Shown: positions 1 to 8,012 of the stretch, piece after piece | How positions within the stretch are numbered: the first letter of the stretch is position 1 | How the letters are laid out: each line of letters opens with the position of its first letter | Assembly: GCA_964654945.1 (NCBI GenBank) | Contig: CAZZLN010000031.1 | Coordinates: 1 to 20,345, forward strand | Length of the DNA stretch: 20,345 nucleotides | Source: HGM11788 sp964654945 | GTDB lineage: Bacteria; Bacillota; Clostridia; Lachnospirales; CAG-274 | Direction: 5' to 3' | Translations under genes and position numbers: made by a program | Notes under the pieces: model-generated | What the model was told of the DNA's origin: nothing | The model's input: only the letters and a program-made list of their open reading frames with translations | Database searches by the model: none

Positions 1-1355
1 AGGTTACACCAAAAGGTGAAACAGAGCTTACAGCAGAAGAAAGACTTCTCAGAGCCATATTTGGCGAAAAAGCAAGAGAAGTAAGAGATACTTCACTTAA
101 GGTTCCTCATGGTGCAGGGGGCATTGTTGTAGATGTTAAGGTATTTACAAGAGAAAACGGCGATGAGCTTGCACCGGGAGTAAATCAGGCTGTCAGAGTT
201 TATATTGCACAAAAGAGAAAAATATCTGTCGGTGATAAAATGGCAGGCCGTCATGGTAACAAGGGTGTAGTTTCAAGGGTGCTTCCTGTTGAGGATATGC
301 CATATCTTCCAAACGGCCGTCCTCTTGATATAGTGCTTAATCCGCTGGGTGTTCCGTCAAGAATGAACATAGGTCAGGTGCTTGAAATTCACTTAGGTCT
401 TGCAAGCAATGTTTTAGGCTGGAAGATTGCAACTCCTGTTTTCGAGGGTGCAAACGAAGAAGATATTATGGAAACTCTTTCAATGGCTAATGACTATGCA
501 AATTCTCTTGTTAAGGATGAAAACAATAAGACAGTTGATAAATTTGATGAATTTGCTGCTAAATGGCAGGATAAATTAAAGCCTGAAGTATTTGAATATC
601 TTGAGCAGAACAAGGCTCACAGAAAAGAATGGACAGGTGTTCCCATTGACCATACAGGCAAAATAAGACTTCGTGACGGCAGAACAGGTGAAGAATTTGA
701 TAATCCTACAACAGTCGGCTTTATGCATTACTTAAAGCTCCACCATCTTGTAGATGATAAAATTCATGCACGTTCAACAGGTCCTTATTCTCTTGTAACT
801 CAGCAGCCTCTTGGCGGTAAAGCTCAGTTTGGCGGTCAGAGATTTGGTGAAATGGAAGTTTGGGCATTAGAGGCATATGGTGCTTCTTACACACTTCAGG
901 AAATTCTTACAGTTAAGTCTGATGATATTGTGGGCAGAGTTAAAACCTATGAAGCTATTGTAAAGGGTGAAAACATTCCTGAGCCGGGAGTTCCTGAATC
1001 ATTTAAGGTGCTTCTTAAAGAATTACAGGCACTTGGTCTTGATATGACTGTATATAACAAGGGTGAAGAAGTTGAAATCGGAGAATTTGTCGACGATAAA
1101 GACGATTTTAATATTGATGTGAACATTGAGGGTGAGGAGCCTGAAGAACCTGTTGAGGAAGAAAAAGATGTTCTTGATGACATTTTCGTAAACCTTGATA
1201 TGGAAGATGTTAACATTGACGATATAGATGATGATGACATCGTCATAAATGATGATGACATCGTTATTGATGATGAGGATATTAACGAAGAAGATATTCT
1301 CAAGGATCTTGCTGACCTTGAAAAGTTAGTAAGCATTGATGAAAATGATGACTAG
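1..1355 (+). CDS. rpoB: DNA-directed RNA polymerase subunit beta, 3' part
   Basis: This is the C-terminal part of the RNA polymerase beta subunit, which forms one side of the active-site cleft. The reading frame is open from the window edge (first full codon at base 3), so the 5' part lies outside the window. Recognisable conserved blocks are GDKMAGRHGNKG (bases 231-266), which carries active-site lysines, MNIGQVLEIHLG, QPLGGKAQFGGQRFGEMEVWAL and PESFKVLLKELQALGL, the usual end of the conserved fold. After that the protein continues for about 100 residues (from about base 1051) in a strongly acidic tail dominated by D, E, I and V. Bacillus RpoB also has an acidic C-terminal extension (established), but this one is longer and contains a sequence duplication. 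The stop TAG (1353-1355) overlaps the AGGAGG ribosome site of rpoC, so the two genes are co-transcribed and probably translationally coupled. Confidence 0.98.
   Translation, partial: VTPKGETELTAEERLLRAIFGEKAREVRDTSLKVPHGAGGIVVDVKVFTRENGDELAPGVNQAVRVYIAQKRKISVGDKMAGRHGNKGVVSRVLPVEDMPYLPNGRPLDIVLNPLGVPSRMNIGQVLEIHLGLASNVLGWKIATPVFEGANEEDIMETLSMANDYANSLVKDENNKTVDKFDEFAAKWQDKLKPEVFEYLEQNKAHRKEWTGVPIDHTGKIRLRDGRTGEEFDNPTTVGFMHYLKLHHLVDDKIHARSTGPYSLVTQQPLGGKAQFGGQRFGEMEVWALEAYGASYTLQEILTVKSDDIVGRVKTYEAIVKGENIPEPGVPESFKVLLKELQALGLDMTVYNKGEEVEIGEFVDDKDDFNIDVNIEGEEPEEPVEEEKDVLDDIFVNLDMEDVNIDDIDDDDIVINDDDIVIDDEDINEEDILKDLADLEKLVSIDENDD
1230..1271 (+). repeat. in-frame 21-bp tandem duplication in the rpoB tail
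   Basis: Two adjacent 21-base units (1230-1250 and 1251-1271) encode DDDIVIN and DDDIVID. They share the 14-base start GATGATGACATCGT and diverge only toward the end. The unit is exactly seven codons, so the acidic tail appears to have grown by in-frame duplication. Confidence 0.85.
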
Positions 1356-1369
1356 GAGGGAGATTTAAT

Positions 1370-4300
1370 ATGAGTAATAATAATGAACAGCAGATAGTTT
1401 TTGATTCTATTAAAATCGGTCTTGCTTCTCCCGAAAAAATAAGAGAATGGTCTTATGGTGAAGTTAAAAAGCCTGAAACAATTAATTACAGAACTCTTAA
1501 ACCTGAAAGAGACGGATTGTTTTGTGAAAGAATTTTCGGACCTACAAAAGACTGGGAATGTCACTGCGGTAAGTATAAAAGAACAAGACACAAGGGTATT
1601 ATCTGTGACCGCTGCGGTGTTGAAGTAACAAAGAGCAAAGTAAGACGTGAGAGAATGGGGCATATTGAGCTTGCAGCTCCTGTTTCTCATATATGGTATT
1701 TCAAGGGTATACCAAGCAGAATGGGTATTATTCTTGAAATGAGTCCAAGAGCTCTTGAAAAGGTGCTTTATTTTGCAAGCTATGTTGTTATAGAAAGCGG
1801 AGATACTAACCTTGTTGAAAAGGAAGTTATTTCCGAGCAGCAGTACAGAGAAGCTCTTGATACCTATGGTCATGGCTCTTTCAGAGTTGGTATGGGTGCT
1901 GAAGCAATTAAGGAGCTTCTTCAGAAGATTGACCTTGATAAAGAAGCTGAAAAATTAAAATCAGAGCTTGCTAGTGCATCAGGTCAGAAAAAGGTTAAAA
2001 TCATTAAAAAGCTTGAGGTTGTTGAAGCCTTCAGATCAAGCGGAAACAGACCTGAGTGGATGGTTATGGATGTTGTGCCTGTTATTCCTCCCGATTTAAG
2101 ACCTATGGTGCAGTTAGACGGCGGAAGATTTGCAACATCTGACTTAAATGATTTATACAGAAGAGTTATAAACAGAAATAACAGATTATTCAAGCTTTTA
2201 GAGCTTGGTACTCCTGATATTATAGTAAGAAATGAAAAGAGAATGCTTCAGGAGGCAGTTGATGCCCTTATTGATAACGGCAGACGTGGAAGACCTGTAA
2301 CAGGTCCGGGAAACAGAAGCCTTAAATCTCTTTCCGATTTATTAAAGGGTAAGCAGGGCAGATTTCGTCAAAATCTTCTTGGCAAGAGAGTTGACTATTC
2401 AGGACGTTCTGTTATCGTAGTCGGTCCTACATTAAAGATTTATCAGTGTGGTGTTCCAAAGGAAATGGCTATAGAGCTTTTCAAGCCTTTTGTTATGAAA
2501 AAGCTTGTTTCTGACGGACTTGCCCACAATATAAAGTCAGCTAAAAGAATGGTGGAAAAATTACAGACAGAAGTATGGGGCGTTCTTGAAGATGTTATCA
2601 AGGAGCATCCTGTTATGCTTAACAGAGCCCCTACACTTCACAGACTTGGTATTCAGGCATTTGAGCCTATACTTGTTGAGGGCAGAGCATTAAAGCTTCA
2701 TCCTCTTGTTTGTACAGCATATAATGCCGACTTTGATGGTGACCAGATGGCTATTCATGTTCCTTTAAGTGTTGAGGCACAGGCAGAGTGCAGATTTTTG
2801 CTTCTCTCTCCTAATAACCTCTTAAAGCCGTCAGACGGTGAGCCTGTAGCAGTTCCATCACAGGATATGGTGCTTGGTATCTACTATCTTACATTAAAGA
2901 AAGACAATCTTTATGTTAAGCCTGTTTATAAGAGTGTAAATGGTGAAGAAGTTGTTGAGCTTATTAATGTTGATGAGGAGCCTGTTGCTAAAAAAGGCGA
3001 AATGATTGTATCTGTGGGAGAACCAATGGCAAGAATGAGATTTATGGATGAAAATGAAGCAAGACTTGCTTATGAGAACCATAAAATTTTATTACATGAG
3101 CCGATTATGGTCAAAAGAACCGTAGGGGATACCACTGGTATGGTTGAAACTACTGTGGGCAGAATTATATTCAACGAAATTATTCCGCAGGATTTAGGCT
3201 TTGTTGACAGAACAAAGAAAGAAAATATTCTTAAATACGAAATAGATTTCTTAACAGGCAAGAAAGAGCTTGGCAAGATTATTAACAAATGTATTCATAA
3301 ATATCCTAACACCGAAACTGCTGTAGTGCTTGATGATATTAAGTCCCTTGGCTATAAGTTCTCTACAAGAGGTGCTCTTACTGTTTCAGTATCCGATATG
3401 AAGATACCTCAGGCTAAGTATGAGCTTCTTGATGAGGGTGAGGCTGAAGTCGGCAAGATTAATAAGATGTTCAGACGTGGTCTTATGACAGATGAAGAAC
3501 GTCATCAGAAGGTTATAAAGGTTTGGGAAGAAATAGATAATAAGATTACAGATGCACTTATTGCTAACCTTGGTCAGTATAATGATATTTATATGATGGC
3601 ACTTTCAGGTGCGAGAGGTTCTAACCGACAGATTAAGCAGTTAGCGGGTATGCGTGGTCTTATGGCATCACCAAGCGGTGAAACCATCGAATTGCCGATT
3701 AAGGCTAACTTCAGAGAGGGTCTTTCAGTTCAGGAATACTTTATTTCTGCTCATGGTGCAAGAAAGGGTCTTTCAGATACAGCTTTAAGAACTGCCGACT
3801 CAGGTTATCTTACAAGACGTCTTGTTGATGTATCTCAGGATATTATAGTCAGAGAATATGACTGTTCAGCAGACAGAGATGAAATTCCTTATATGGAGGT
3901 TTCAGCATTTATGGACGGTCAGGAAACTATCGAGCCTTTAACAGACAGAATAAGAGGCAGATACACTGTTGAGGATATAGTTAATCCATCAACAGGAGAA
4001 ATTATAGTTCCAAAGGATGCTATGATTAATGCTGATCAGGCTGAAGAAATTGTGGAAGCAGGCATTACAAAAGTTAAAATAAGAACAATATTAAGCTGCC
4101 GTTCTCACAATGGTGTTTGCTCTAAGTGCTATGGTGCCAATATGGCAAGCGGACGTAATGTAAGAATTGGTGAAGCAGTTGGTATTATTGCTGCTCAGTC
4201 AATCGGTGAACCGGGTACTCAGCTTACAATGAGAACATTCCATACAGGGGGTATTTCAGGTAATGACTTAACACAGGGTCTTCCTAGAGTAGAGGAGCTT

Positions 4301-5083
4301 TTTGAAGCAAGAAAGCCAAAGGGTCTTGCTATTATTGCTGAATTTGGCGGTAAAGTTTATGTAAACACTGAAGGCTCAAAAGGCAATAAGAAAGAAACTG
4401 TTATAATTACTGCTGAAAACGGTGACACTAAGGAATATCCAATTCCTTACGGCTCAAGAATTAAGGTGCTTCCGGGGGATATTATTGAAGACGGTGACCA
4501 AATTACAGAAGGCAGCATCAACCCTCACGATATATTAAGAATTAAGGGTGTAAGAGGTGTTCAGGATTATATCCTTAAAGAAGTTCAGAGAGTGTATCGT
4601 TTACAGGGTGTTGATATTAACGATAAGCATATTGAGGTTATCGTTCGTCAGATGTTAAAGAGAGTTAAAATTGATGAAAATGGCGAAACAAATATGCTTC
4701 CCGGCTCTTTAGTGGATTGGCTTGAATTTGAGGCTAATAATGAAAAGGCTGAAAGTGAAAACAGGGCTCCTGCAATTGGAACAAGAACTCTTATGGGTAT
4801 CACTAAGGCATCTCTTGCTACAGACAGCTTCTTCTCTGCTGCTTCATTCCAGGAAACCACAAGAGTATTGACAGATGCTGCAATTAAGGGCAAGGTTGAC
4901 CCATTAATTGGTCTTAAAGAAAATGTAATCATTGGTAAGCTTATACCGGCAGGTACAGGTATGAACCTTTATAGAAAGGTTGATTTAAAGCTTGACAGAA
5001 CTAATGCGGATATAGCTGAACAATTACAGAAGCTTGAAGCTGATGTTAATGATGAGGTTATTGAAAACTTAAATGAAGAATAA
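1370..5083 (+). CDS. rpoC: DNA-directed RNA polymerase subunit beta'
   Basis: Complete 1237-residue beta' subunit, which carries the catalytic magnesium site of RNA polymerase. The NADFDGDQM motif places the three metal-binding aspartates at D454, D456 and D458. The N-terminal zinc-binding domain has C64, C66, C79 and C82 (CHCG ... CDRCG). The second zinc site has C832, C910, C917 and C920, matching the spacing of other bacterial beta' proteins. Trigger-loop and bridge-helix regions are visible (QIKQLAGMRGLMASPSGE; ISAHGARKGLSDTALRTADSGYLTRRLVDV), and the C-terminal part has the GEPGTQLTMRTFHTGG block. The start ATG follows AGGAGG (1354-1359), which overlaps the rpoB stop. The length is normal for Clostridia and nothing is missing. 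The gene ends just before a strong hairpin terminator and is the last gene of its operon in this window. Confidence 0.99.
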   Translation: MSNNNEQQIVFDSIKIGLASPEKIREWSYGEVKKPETINYRTLKPERDGLFCERIFGPTKDWECHCGKYKRTRHKGIICDRCGVEVTKSKVRRERMGHIELAAPVSHIWYFKGIPSRMGIILEMSPRALEKVLYFASYVVIESGDTNLVEKEVISEQQYREALDTYGHGSFRVGMGAEAIKELLQKIDLDKEAEKLKSELASASGQKKVKIIKKLEVVEAFRSSGNRPEWMVMDVVPVIPPDLRPMVQLDGGRFATSDLNDLYRRVINRNNRLFKLLELGTPDIIVRNEKRMLQEAVDALIDNGRRGRPVTGPGNRSLKSLSDLLKGKQGRFRQNLLGKRVDYSGRSVIVVGPTLKIYQCGVPKEMAIELFKPFVMKKLVSDGLAHNIKSAKRMVEKLQTEVWGVLEDVIKEHPVMLNRAPTLHRLGIQAFEPILVEGRALKLHPLVCTAYNADFDGDQMAIHVPLSVEAQAECRFLLLSPNNLLKPSDGEPVAVPSQDMVLGIYYLTLKKDNLYVKPVYKSVNGEEVVELINVDEEPVAKKGEMIVSVGEPMARMRFMDENEARLAYENHKILLHEPIMVKRTVGDTTGMVETTVGRIIFNEIIPQDLGFVDRTKKENILKYEIDFLTGKKELGKIINKCIHKYPNTETAVVLDDIKSLGYKFSTRGALTVSVSDMKIPQAKYELLDEGEAEVGKINKMFRRGLMTDEERHQKVIKVWEEIDNKITDALIANLGQYNDIYMMALSGARGSNRQIKQLAGMRGLMASPSGETIELPIKANFREGLSVQEYFISAHGARKGLSDTALRTADSGYLTRRLVDVSQDIIVREYDCSADRDEIPYMEVSAFMDGQETIEPLTDRIRGRYTVEDIVNPSTGEIIVPKDAMINADQAEEIVEAGITKVKIRTILSCRSHNGVCSKCYGANMASGRNVRIGEAVGIIAAQSIGEPGTQLTMRTFHTGGISGNDLTQGLPRVEELFEARKPKGLAIIAEFGGKVYVNTEGSKGNKKETVIITAENGDTKEYPIPYGSRIKVLPGDIIEDGDQITEGSINPHDILRIKGVRGVQDYILKEVQRVYRLQGVDINDKHIEVIVRQMLKRVKIDENGETNMLPGSLVDWLEFEANNEKAESENRAPAIGTRTLMGITKASLATDSFFSAASFQETTRVLTDAAIKGKVDPLIGLKENVIIGKLIPAGTGMNLYRKVDLKLDRTNADIAEQLQKLEADVNDEVIENLNEE

Positions 5084-5094
5084 TTCATAAAAAT

Positions 5095-5143
5095 AAAGGC
5101 TGTCTGACCGATTATTTGTTAATCGGTTTGTGACAGCCTTTTT
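5095..5143. terminator. intrinsic terminator of rpoBC, probably bidirectional
   Basis: The outer arms AAAGGCTGTC (5095-5104) and GACAGCCTTT (5132-5141) pair perfectly. An inner stem ACCGATTA / TAATCGGT follows with a short loop, and T residues come after the 3' arm. On the minus strand the same hairpin is followed by a T-rich run (complement of 5085-5096), so it can also end the convergent penicillin-binding-protein operon, whose stop is at 5172-5174. Confidence 0.93.
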
Positions 5144-5171
5144 GTTGTATAAATTTGTTCAGAGGCACCCT

Positions 5172-6638
5172 TTAATCTAAATTTTCAATATATTCTTTCA
5201 TAATATCCCTTGCGGCAGGTATAGCCTTACTTCCTTTCCCCACATTTTCAAGCACAACAGCAACAGCAATCTGAGGGTCCTCTGCCGGAGCAAAGGCTAC
5301 AAACCAGGCATGGTCATCACCCATTGAATTTTCAGCAGTACCTGTTTTTCCCGCAACAGTTATAGGACCTGAATATCTGCCAACTGATTCTGATGAAACA
5401 GCACTGTCACTGCCGATATTGTCATTAGCCTTTCCCCTTACACTAAAGGCTGCATTTGTGGCAGTACCATGGTCAACCACACCAATCATTAAATCCTTTA
5501 ATGTATAGGCTGTGTCAGGAGTTATTGCCTGTTTATAGGCTGATGGAATAGTCCTGTTTCTTATACCGCCCCAAGGTGTTTCACTGTGGTCAACAATATA
5601 AGGATTCATAATCATACCATTGTTTGCAATACCGCTTGTTACCATAGCCATAAAAAGGGGTGTAACAAGAGTTTTACCCTGACCTATAGAGGTTTCCACA
5701 ACTTCGCTTTGTGATGAATTTTCATCCAGTACAAAGCTTGATTTACTGTATTCAAGAGGGAAACTTAAATCAGCATTAAATCCAAAATCTTCGGCAGTTT
5801 TTCTGAGAATATCTCCTCCGATATTTTCCCCCATTACAGAGAAGAAAATATTACAGCTTTTTGCAAATGCTTCTTCTATATCCTCATGCCCATGAGCCTT
5901 TCCGTCAAAACAGTGCATTACAGAGTGACCGAATTTCTGTTCACCTGTACAATTTATTTCATTTTTTGTTGCATCTTCGTCATATTCATAGCCGGCTGAT
6001 GCGGTTATAATTTTAAATATTGAGCCGGGAGGGTAAAGTCCTTGGGTTGCTCTGTTTAAAAGAGGAGAATTTTCATCATCGGAATTTAATTCCTTCCAAT
6101 TTTGCTCTACTGTATTGCTGTCAAAGGCAGGATTTGAAACCATAGCAAGTATTTTTCCGCTTGACGGTTCCATTGCAACAATTGAGCCTTTCTGCCCCTG
6201 AAGATAGTCATAGGCTATATCCTGAAGTCTGTTGTCAATTGTAAGCACAATATTATTTCCCTCAATTTCATTGCCAAAAAGACTGCCTATTCTCTGAAAA
6301 AGCTCAAAGCTTATATCTTCAAGTCTGAAATTATATTTTGACTCAACCCCGGCTTTTCCCTTTACCATATATCCGACAACATGGGCATAAGCCTCGCTGT
6401 TGTGATAAACTCTTTCATATGTTCCGTCATTTTTCTGAACAGACTCTGCTATAATATCACCGTTTATATCAAGAATTGAGCCTCTTTTTATACCTTCTTC
6501 CCCTTGAGAAAGTCTTGGGTTAAATGTATTTGCAACAAATGAGTTTGAATCATATATTGAAATTTTAAGAAGATAAACTACCAATATTATAAACAAAATT
6601 GCATACAGCCAGAATATTTTTCTTATTGCTCCTCTCAT
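5172..6638 (-). CDS. class B penicillin-binding protein (peptidoglycan D,D-transpeptidase)
   Basis: Membrane-anchored transpeptidase that cross-links peptidoglycan outside the cell. Residues 7-24 form a single N-terminal membrane anchor. A short non-catalytic region follows, then the transpeptidase domain with all three active-site motifs: S206-I-F-K209 (catalytic serine in PPGSIFK), S261-C-N263 and K431-T-G433. At 488 residues it is a compact class B enzyme with a reduced N-terminal part, like the PbpA-type proteins paired with a SEDS protein in Actinobacteria and Clostridia. Its ATG overlaps the stop of the upstream SEDS gene by 4 bases (ATGA at 6635-6638), the arrangement of a translationally coupled polymerase/cross-linker pair. 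Whether the pair serves elongation, division or sporulation cannot be told from sequence alone, so I give no symbol. Family assignment is very secure. Confidence 0.96.
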   Translation of the reverse strand: MRGAIRKIFWLYAILFIILVVYLLKISIYDSNSFVANTFNPRLSQGEEGIKRGSILDINGDIIAESVQKNDGTYERVYHNSEAYAHVVGYMVKGKAGVESKYNFRLEDISFELFQRIGSLFGNEIEGNNIVLTIDNRLQDIAYDYLQGQKGSIVAMEPSSGKILAMVSNPAFDSNTVEQNWKELNSDDENSPLLNRATQGLYPPGSIFKIITASAGYEYDEDATKNEINCTGEQKFGHSVMHCFDGKAHGHEDIEEAFAKSCNIFFSVMGENIGGDILRKTAEDFGFNADLSFPLEYSKSSFVLDENSSQSEVVETSIGQGKTLVTPLFMAMVTSGIANNGMIMNPYIVDHSETPWGGIRNRTIPSAYKQAITPDTAYTLKDLMIGVVDHGTATNAAFSVRGKANDNIGSDSAVSSESVGRYSGPITVAGKTGTAENSMGDDHAWFVAFAPAEDPQIAVAVVLENVGKGSKAIPAARDIMKEYIENLD

Positions 6639-8011
6639 TCTGCCACCCTCTTTCTGCGTTTTTGCTTTTTAGGTTCTTTTTCAGAATTGGAAGCAGTATT
6701 GTTGTTTCTTATTATTATCCATTGCATAAATCCCATTATAGCATAGCTTATTACAATTGATGTACCCCCATAGCTTACAAAAGGAAGTGTCACACCGGTA
6801 AGAGGTATGAGCTTTATAACACCTCCTATAATAAGGAAGCTCTGAAATGCAAAAAGTGCCGTAAAGCCTCCGCATAACAGAGAGAGAAATCTGTTGCTGT
6901 TATGGAGAGCACCTCTTGCACCCTCTAAGAATATAAGAACAAAAAGAAGTATAACTCCTGCTGCAAATATAACACCAAATTCTTCACATATTGCAGCAAA
7001 TATAAAGTCCCTTTCAACAACGGGAATACTTGTTGCATATCCCTTTGTAAGACCTATGCCCATAACTCCCCATGTGCATATTGCAAAAAGCGACTGTGCA
7101 ATCTGATAGCCCTTTCCCTGAACATCTGCCCATGGATTTTGCCAGGCTTCGACTCTGACCTGAATATGAGAAAAAAGATTATAAGCAACAACTGATGCCA
7201 ATGCAATTGCACCTAAGCCTCCAAAAAAATACAGATAATTTTCCGTAGCAATAAACACCATAACAATAAAAGTCATATAAAATATTAATGCACTGCCCAA
7301 ATCTGTTTGAGCTACAAGAGCCAAAACTATAACTGCACTGCACACAACAGGCACAACAAGCTCTTTAAAAGTTGGCTTTTTAGCAAGAGCAGATGCAAGA
7401 TAAAATACAAAAAGCACCTTTATAAATTCTGATGGCTGTATTGATATAAAACCTAAATTAATCCAGTTTTTAGCACCCTTTGTTGTAAAGCCGAATAAAA
7501 GGGTTGCCCCAAGAAGCACAAAAGAAGCTATAATATAAAATTTTCTGTATTTATCAAGTCTTGGAAGTCTGACAAGAACAGCAGGCAAGGCTGCAAGAAT
7601 AACGAAGCCTATAGTGTTCCATATTATTTGTTTTAAAGCTAAATCCTGATTAAGTCTGTAAAGCATAACAAGACCTATATCCATAAGAAAAATTATGCAG
7701 TTGTTTAAAAGCTGAGAGCTTTTGGGATAAAGCTTTTTTAAAACATTTACTGCCACAAGTATAAGCACAAGTCCTGCCATACAGTAGCCGATTGTTTTTT
7801 CAAGAGTGTATTCAATTTGAGATACAATAAGTATTATACTTGCGGTTATATGAAAAAGCACAATACATATTCTCTGATTTGAAAGACCTCTTTTTTCTTT
7901 AAACTGAATAATTTCTTCTTTTGAAAGACTGATTAAAAAGCCGTTTAAAAGAAACAATCCAATATATAGCACAAACAGATATTTTGATATAATAATAAAT
8001 ATATCAATCAT
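6635..8011 (-). CDS. SEDS-family peptidoglycan glycosyltransferase (FtsW/RodA/SpoVE type)
   Basis: Polytopic membrane protein that polymerises glycan strands from lipid II. The 458 residues contain many hydrophobic segments, with extra segments in the first 110 residues before the conserved SEDS core. Core motifs are IQPSEFIK (191-198), AQTDLGSAL (235-242), the extracellular loop W294-A-D296 followed by GKGYQIAQS, RDFIFAAICEEFG (334-346) and PFVSYGGTS (410-418). D296 aligns with the catalytic Asp of E. coli FtsW (D297), although the usual Asp-Pro here is Asp-Val. The C-terminus is a short basic cytoplasmic tail. The ribosome site is GGGGGG just upstream, inside the end of the U32 gene, only 1 base separating the two genes. 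FtsW, RodA and SpoVE cannot be separated with confidence; the neighbours ZapA and class B PBP favour a division or growth role. Confidence 0.95.
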   Translation of the reverse strand: MIDIFIIISKYLFVLYIGLFLLNGFLISLSKEEIIQFKEKRGLSNQRICIVLFHITASIILIVSQIEYTLEKTIGYCMAGLVLILVAVNVLKKLYPKSSQLLNNCIIFLMDIGLVMLYRLNQDLALKQIIWNTIGFVILAALPAVLVRLPRLDKYRKFYIIASFVLLGATLLFGFTTKGAKNWINLGFISIQPSEFIKVLFVFYLASALAKKPTFKELVVPVVCSAVIVLALVAQTDLGSALIFYMTFIVMVFIATENYLYFFGGLGAIALASVVAYNLFSHIQVRVEAWQNPWADVQGKGYQIAQSLFAICTWGVMGIGLTKGYATSIPVVERDFIFAAICEEFGVIFAAGVILLFVLIFLEGARGALHNSNRFLSLLCGGFTALFAFQSFLIIGGVIKLIPLTGVTLPFVSYGGTSIVISYAIMGFMQWIIIRNNNTASNSEKEPKKQKRRKRVAE

Positions 8012-8012
8012 A

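Noticed and set aside
947..1336. Minus-strand Ser-rich open frame opposite the rpoB tail
   Set aside because: Antisense of repeated GAT/GAA codons; low-complexity shadow of a certain gene.
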